This document shows positions 7,925 to 13,415 of a DNA stretch of 13,415 bases, piece by piece; within the stretch, counting starts at the first letter, position 1; every line of letters starts with the position of its first letter. Source of the DNA: Phoronis ovalis (taxonomy: Eukaryota; Phoronida; Phoronidae); assembly GCA_028565635.1 (NCBI GenBank), contig JAOXYB010038384.1:1-13415 (forward strand), read 5' to 3'. The translations under genes and the position numbers were made by a program. The notes beneath the pieces were generated by a model, which did no database searches, was not told where the DNA came from, and saw only the letters and a list, made by a program, of their open reading frames with translations.

Positions 7925-10400
7925 GTGCGCAACTTTGAACAACACTGATTCAGATACTTGTGCAGCCAAGCAGCTTTACTATCTTTACGAATATGGCGAG
8001 ACTGAGGAATACCCTAGCAGGAGGAGGATACCTGTTTTGGTAATTGTAGACAACTTAAAATCAGACAGACTGAAACGTGCTCTGGAAGATGAATGTCGGA
8101 GAAGGGAAATCCGCAGAGATTCGGAACCAGCCTTCATTTTACTTATAGTTTACTGCTGCGAAGAATACGAAATATCCGAAAGAAGACTTGACCCTTTCGT
8201 AGTCTTAAAACATGCACTAAGCAGCAAAGAAATGTGGTGGTTTGTAAAAGTTCAAAAAGACATGGAAGCAAAGAACCAAATACTCGAACAGTCGAAAATA
8301 ATTTCACTTTTGGTCATGAGGGAAAATTTTAACCTGACAAAACTGGAATACATTGTTGGGAGATTAGTGTTTAATATTAAAAATGAGAAAGAAATAAGAT
8401 TAATTAAATATATGGCTCTGTTGACAAAGTATGCCCATAATTTTAGGTACCTACAAATATCACAATGTCAAAATTTGTTTAGCACGAAGATGTATGAGAA
8501 TAATTTGACTGAAAGTATAAAAACGCTTGTTATAACCAAGACCCAGTGTTTCAAATTGAGGCATCCGAAACTAGCTGATATAATTTTGAAGGTATTCAAG
8601 GGTGAAATAGAAGTTAATGACACTTATTATGAAACTATACACACTTTATATGATATTGCTTATGAATTTATAGCATGTAAGAAACTTCTGCCAATTAGAA
8701 ATGATGAACGAGGACGATGGACGGAAGAATCTTTACATAACAAAGCAGTAGTGATGTTGAAAAGAGTGACAGATAATCCATATCCCTCACTTATCATGGA
8801 TATACTGAGCACTTCAAACAACGAACATACAGTGCGTAACAACGCCATTAAATTACTTGACGCGGCACTTGAAGCATTTAATGATGCATATTTGGCTGAA
8901 CATATATGCCGCCTATACACAGACTCTGGAGACTTTGAGAAAGCCAAGCAATACATTGAGAAAGCTATTAAACTTTCATCTGTAAAGTCTATATTTCACA
9001 ATTCATATGGTATGATTTTTCAGAGCGAAATGACTGAAAACATAAAATCCTTTTCAGACAATTTAAAACCAAGCTATCAAGAAGGCAATTTGCTTGAAAT
9101 TAACACTGCTGATCCTAATACTATAAACAAAACACGTCATATATTTGAACTTTATGACAAAGCTCAGATGCAGTTCAAAGAAGCACAATGTATAAACAAA
9201 AAGGAAAAATGGCATGATCACGAAATATACCTTAACGAATTAGATACCGTTTTTGAATTAATATGCATAATTTCTAATGTAATCAAAATTCACACAAAGG
9301 GTGACAAGACATTTCATGACTACTTCTACGAAGATGATGATGCACAATATAAGAAGATACTTGATGAACAGTGGCCAGAGATAAGGGACTGGGTCAAGAA
9401 TGTAAGAGAACGGGTGCCCATCTCACTAGAATGCTTATGTAAACACACAGATGAGCAGGACTATATGGGTATAAATATTAACAATAAGATCACTTTGTCG
9501 TGCTCTAAATACTGTAAATATTTTCTTATTAGTGAAGCTCATTGTCCAAGATTACTTGAAGAAGATGAATGGCATAGAAGAGTAGCAGAAACACATTACA
9601 AAGCTCATGGGTTTAAGGCAATTTTCAAGTTACTAGAAGAAGCCCGAGAAGGTGGTGAGTTATCGCAGCTGCAAAAGGTACATAGTCGCTTATGTAAGAT
9701 TGCAAACCAAACCGAAGTGGATAAGTTAAAGTTGTTATATATCAAGTTGGCTATTTACATGTTCAATCGACAGAAAAACAGAACGGATGATCCTCTGTTA
9801 CAAACGGATGATCAATGTTCTGAGAAAAATATAGAGTCTTACGTCAGGAACCTAATTTCCACGAAATCAGATTATTACCGGAAGCCATGTTATCTCATTT
9901 GGATCATGATAAATTGGTCAAAATCCTGGACAGATGACGCAACGTTTAAAATATTAAACGAATACACAAGCTATTTAGGAGATCAGTTCAGAAAACATAT
10001 GGATATTGCAAAATCACATAAGCAACAAGGCAACGGACAAAGTCAGTTTAATACTAATTTATCAATTCCGTGCGAATTTTTCCTAGGCAAGGATAACGGA
10101 ATTGCTAGTATATTACACAGGCCAGAGATTTACCCTTTAGGTAAATATGTCATTAGAAACAATGTTAAGCCAACTTCTGAAATGAGAAGTAAGTGCCAGG
10201 AAGTAGAGTGCAGGTTTAAAGATCGAACAACAGTGATATACTCTAAAGACGGCAAAGATATAGAAATTCTTCTTATGAAGCCAATTGACATTTGTGGATC
10301 TCAAACATTGAAAGCATTTATTGGATTTAGTTGGGCAGGTCCAGTTGCATATGTTACGCAATTATGTGACGATGTGCGTAAACGCCCCGAATCATGCTGA
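7925..10400 (+). CDS. SAMD9-like: SAMD9/SAMD9L-like protein, exon 2 (NTPase remainder, TPR-like, OB-like)
   Basis: Second coding exon, residues 909-1733 with the TGA at 10398-10400. It opens with CATLNN, the strand after the P-loop helix. A Walker-B-like strand PVLVIVDNL (945-953) and a hydrophobic strand AFILLIVYCC (978-987) complete the NTPase core, followed by all-helical sequence. Residues ~1230-1282 form a TPR-like pair: AEHICRLYTDSGDFEKAKQ then NSYGMIFQSEM, matching the 'ARLY...GDFE.A..W..KA...DTLGQ' block of SAMD9. Near the C-terminus come EFFLGKDNGI (1626-1635), a SAMD9-typical FLGKG-like motif, and an OB-fold-like end with GFSWAGPVAY (1709-1718). In this superfamily the C-terminal half acts as sensor/oligomerisation module. 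The frame is open upstream to 7860, but that part precedes the acceptor and is intronic. Total length exceeds human SAMD9 (1589) mainly through linkers. Confidence 0.92.
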
Positions 10401-10740
10401 TTTTATGTACGTTTTTGTAATAATCGAAATATAACAACTTTTCGGAAAACATGAAATGAAAAAAACCCCGAAAGAAATCTAATAATTGCACATGACAATA
10501 TTCGCTTTTCAAACGCAAAAATAACATCTAGTTCTTCAGTATTTTTAATGACATTATTCTCACTTTCTGCAAAATAGATTTCGGGTGCAGGGACTACGTG
10601 AAGATCAATAAGTTTGCAGTAATGCATTTGACATGCTACTTACCAAGTTATCACAGTTATCGAGATAAAAACAGTTCTCATTTATATCAGCATCTCGATT
10701 ATAAAGCGTCTACAAGAATAAACTTATAAACATCTATTAC
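10401..10740 (+). other. Probable 3' UTR
   Basis: This follows the TGA of the SAMD9-like gene and contains no further plus-strand coding sequence. It extends to just past the first AATAAA (10717-10722). No other canonical AATAAA was seen in the next several hundred bases. A 74-codon minus-strand open frame lies across 10403-10627 but has no recognisable similarity. Confidence 0.5.
10717..10722 (+). terminator. Polyadenylation signal (AATAAA)
   Basis: Canonical AATAAA hexamer about 317 bp after the stop codon of the SAMD9-like gene and in the same orientation. Cleavage would be expected about 10-30 bp later, near 10735-10750, where GGTGGCT-like G/T-rich sequence follows. Confidence 0.5.
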
Positions 10741-12439
10741 GGTGGCTAGTACCGCTCGGCTCAACTTACACTTTTGGATAGTTAAATTAATATTAATAAG
10801 AATTATTTGACATATCAATGAAAGCATGGTTCTGCACACCTGGATACATGAAACTGGGACATTTTTTAAAAATGAAAAATTGCCAAATTAAACTCATGAA
10901 ATGAGTCCAATTTTATGTTATCTAAAGTTTTACCAACGAGTAAGACGAACCAAATTAGTGTATTTATTATGTATAAAACCTAAATGTTTTAGAATTGCCA
11001 TGGCAAAATGTAGATGTATAGCAACCATAAATTAGAACTTCAAGTTGGGAGACAGGTGGGAATACCTACAGAAAAAAGATTACGTAAAGGATGTATAAAA
11101 TGTGTCAAATGCTTTGGAAACAGAACATCATATATGCATATTTTTTATATTTAATAGACATGCAAACATGTAAATTGACAATGCTCACATATTATAAATA
11201 TCTGTGTAAAATATTCTTTGGACTTGTGGCCTTTAACAATACATTATTATTATTAATTATTTATTTAATTGGTTAACTCAGAAAATATTAAAACATAAAT
11301 GATTAAAACAACATAAAACAGTCTGTATATACATGGAGCTACATTGTTAACATATCTTTATGCGGAAGCTGTTTTGCTGTAAAACTGTCAACAAGATCGT
11401 GCATTAATTAGCAGGCATTTTACTTTTGTCTGTGTTTCAACGGTAAATGGGTTAAATGCTGTATGTTTTAATGTATCGTATTGTCGAGCGTAAGCGCCCA
11501 TACTCGCAACCCCGCTCACCACCAACTATGAAAAAATATCGTTTTAGATAATGTTTGATATGATGACTCTTATTTGATATTATAAGCAAGCATGTGCAGC
11601 TAATATAATATTTCTGCTAACCTGCCATATTTCAGAGTAATGAAATGGGTTCATTGTATAATGTGTACTAATATTGTTTACAATAGTCAGCACAATAACT
11701 GCAGTCACCCAAATGTTACTCTGCTCCAATCACACATCTGACATGTCGTGGTTAGTGGTGCGAACTGCCCCATGCTAATGTTAGCTAATGGGTCCCTTAT
11801 ATTATATAACACCAAGCAGATACCATATTCTGCCTAAATTGATGGGAAAAAATAGAAACTAATCCTTTAACTGTTGTATTGCACATTTTTTTAGTAGCAG
11901 CAGGTATTGGATTAAACATGCTTTATTAAACATGCTTTCCTCATGACGCATCCAATAGACATCATGTTAAGCTTTTTCTCTTCAGTCGTCTGCGAGGAAT
12001 ATAGTAGCCTAAGCAATATAAAAGTTCATATAAATTGTGACTATTTTAAAGTTAAAATAACAATTAAACATTAAAGCATAATCCGCATTATATATGAGCC
12101 GATAGTTTAAGCTACCTCTTGTGTGAACATTGTGGACAGGCAATTATGTTTCATCTGGACAATTATATATAGGCCATTTAATTAAGACACTGATGCACAA
12201 ACACACATGTTTTTTTGATAATTTTGAAAGCATACAGAATTTTATTAGTGAGCTCTTACGTACCTACATACCTACAATTAAAATCCGTCCGTTAGTCTGC
12301 CGAGCGCAGACATCTTACCAATAAATACAAAACCTGTTTCACAAATTTTGTAGTTTATATTAAACTGTTTTCAAATCACTTATGTGCACTTTTTCTAGCT
12401 TATCGATAATTTAAATTAACCATATAAGAAGTAAAGTTA
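10741..12439. other. Intergenic stretch with no supported gene
   Basis: AT-rich sequence with only short chance open frames (for example 11091-11276 and 12130-12324 on plus), none with a recognisable motif or plausible codon bias. It contains a 14-bp tandem duplication (11911-11938) and a small palindrome (ACTCAT-GAA-ATGAGT near 10894-10908). I see no tRNA, rRNA or exon with convincing splice sites. Confidence 0.6.
11911..11938. repeat. Perfect 2 x 14-bp tandem duplication
   Basis: The unit ATTAAACATGCTTT occurs twice head-to-tail (11911-11924 and 11925-11938) with no mismatch. It is most simply a recent replication-slippage duplication. Confidence 0.95.
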
Positions 12440-12925
12440 GGGGGGCCACTTAAGTAAAATGTGAGTAATCATGCTCGTAAATGGCCTAAAAAAAACCTCT
12501 AAACAAGTGGTTTAGGATGTCCAAAAACACCCTAAGCAAGACCAAGGTCGAAATTGGTACCCTTTGCAAGAGCAGAAATAGAAAAAATAAAAGCTTATTT
12601 TTTCCAAAGACCTTTTTTTTTACTTGCCTATTTAAACCGAACAGACTCTTAAGTGGGAGCAAGGAGCATTTGCAAGACTACCTTTCAAAACAGTACCCTT
12701 TACAAGATCACTACAAACACTTTCCTAAGCAAAACCATGCCGTGAATTGAACCCTAAGAGAGACTCTTCATGAAAAATTTACTCTAAGCAAGACCAAGGT
12801 TTATAACTATACCCTTTTTGGCCCAAAATTGCCGATTTTGCTATCCTAAACGCTCCAAAAAGGCACCCTTTTCACGCGTTTTTATTAACGAGCATGAGTA
12901 CCCACATTTGATTTGATTGCCCCCT
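12440..12925. mobile_element. Non-autonomous inverted-repeat element (MITE-like), ~486 bp
   Basis: The two ends are imperfect inverted copies. The left end runs from the G-run at 12440-12445 through AAATGTGAGTAATCATGCTC to about 12527. The right end, read as reverse complement from 12924, begins GGGGGCAATCAAATCAAATG and continues TGGGTACTCATGCTCGTTAA, then further inward GTTTAGGAT matches GTTTAGGAT on the left. The interior has no protein-coding capacity; the 77-codon open frame at 12517-12750 shows no motif. The interior carries a repeated 17-bp motif CTAAGCAAGACCAAGGT (12532-12548 and 12784-12800). The family is unknown to me. No target-site duplication was obvious by eye. Confidence 0.7.
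12532..12800 (+). repeat. Interspersed CTAAGCAAGACCAAGGT-like motifs
   Basis: An exact 17-bp motif, CTAAGCAAGACCAAGGT, occurs at 12532-12548 and 12784-12800, 252 bp apart in the same orientation. A weaker copy (CCTAAGCAAAACCATG) begins near 12724, and ACCCTTT...GCAAGA-like strings (for example around 12560 and 12697) are interspersed. They lie inside the inverted-repeat element, so the interior appears built from several diverged units. Confidence 0.75.
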
Positions 12926-13415
12926 CCGGGTTGTGCCCATAGCTTAACAATTTCACCCAAAAACTATAGTCTCATGAGTTATCATATTTTGGTGCCGGCA
13001 GCCATTTTTGGAATTAAACATTATTGATCATTATTGCGCAAAAAACTTTCTTCAAAGTTGCACAATTTGTTGCCATAAAATTTTCAAATTACTTCCATGC
13101 TTTTGTTCCACACATATAAAATAAAACAACAAAATATAAGTACAAAATTACAGAAAATTTAAGTCGCTGCCAAGCTAAAACTTGGCAAAAATTATCTTTA
13201 TAATAGCGTCACAAATTTTAAAAATTTGGCTTCGTTTAAAACTTATGAAATTTCAAACCTTAAAGGTCATCATTTTACTGATTTTGATCTGACCCTTAAA
13301 TTTTAACAAGACATTTGTCATGTCTAATGCCCATCCGACAATGTGTAGGATATTTTTTTAACATTATTGTTTTTTTACATTAGAAAAGAATATAATACAT
13401 CATGCATTATAATCT
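12926..13415. other. Non-coding 3' end of window
   Basis: No gene is supported on either strand. Small hairpins are visible: GCCAAG-CTAAAA-CTTGGC around 13168-13185, CAAATTTT/AAAAATTTG around 13212-13228, and TTAAAGGTCA/TGACCCTTAA around 13260-13300. These could be parts of another repeat that continues beyond the window. Confidence 0.5.

Noticed and set aside
7730-7969. 79-codon minus-strand open frame across the acceptor
   Set aside because: It overlaps the start of exon 2 antisense and the intron end; only its last part may be LINE-derived. No domain is visible.
11091-11276. 61-codon hydrophobic open frame
   Set aside because: AT-rich sequence readily gives Leu/Ile/Tyr-rich open frames; there is no motif, promoter or splice context.
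11480-11530. GC-richer patch considered as a tRNA or SINE head
   Set aside because: No cloverleaf, no A-box/B-box pair and no GGTTCGANTCC-like sequence could be found.
12517-12750. 77-codon open frame
   Set aside because: It lies entirely inside the inverted-repeat element and spans its reiterated motifs; composition is repeat-driven.
1-13415. CRISPR arrays, operons, ribosome binding sites and other prokaryotic features
   Set aside because: Introns, LINE remnants and eukaryotic domain architecture show that the window is not prokaryotic; no regularly spaced repeats of CRISPR type were seen.

Overview
The window looks like eukaryotic, AT-rich, repeat-strewn nuclear DNA from an invertebrate, most likely a bivalve mollusc. 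The signs are one large two-exon gene with clean GT-AG splice sites, long gene-poor flanks, remnants of a non-LTR retrotransposon, foldback and inverted-repeat elements, and a short palindrome (1188-1207) that resembles an abundant bivalve repeat I recall. The phylum is an inference; the species is not determined, though a heterodont such as Dreissena or a venerid clam would fit.

Layout. 1-1762 is non-coding: a diverged direct repeat, a TATAAAAG box at 269-276 that could be the promoter, a nested palindrome, and then a pyrimidine-rich splice acceptor ending at 1762. 1763-2035 is a probable 5' leader crowded with short upstream reading frames. 2036-4761 (exon 1) and 7925-10400 (exon 2) together encode a 1733-residue SAMD9/SAMD9L-type protein. 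4762-7924 is a 3.16-kb intron holding a ~300-bp foldback element and a decayed antisense LINE. After the stop, a poly(A) signal at 10717-10722 ends the probable 3' UTR. 10740-13415 has no gene I can support, but it holds a ~486-bp terminal-inverted-repeat element (12440-12925), a 14-bp tandem duplication and small hairpins.

The gene. Domain order is SAM, AlbA_2 (Schlafen-like), a SIR2-like region, a P-loop STAND-type NTPase, a TPR-like helical region and a C-terminal OB-fold-like domain. This is the architecture of vertebrate SAMD9/SAMD9L, which are interferon-linked antiviral and antiproliferative factors. The single coding intron cuts the NTPase just after the P-loop: exon 1 ends ...KKL plus two bases of an Arg codon, and exon 2 resumes R-CATLNN, the continuation expected from vertebrate SAMD9. 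Both exons are open throughout, so the gene appears intact.

Most notable points: the splice donor itself carries an in-frame stop, so intron retention would give a 909-residue protein with the AlbA_2 effector region but without most of the NTPase and sensor half; the intron carries a long self-complementary sequence; the leader has at least six upstream ATGs plus a coding-like relic; and the 3' flank carries an apparently undescribed inverted-repeat element.
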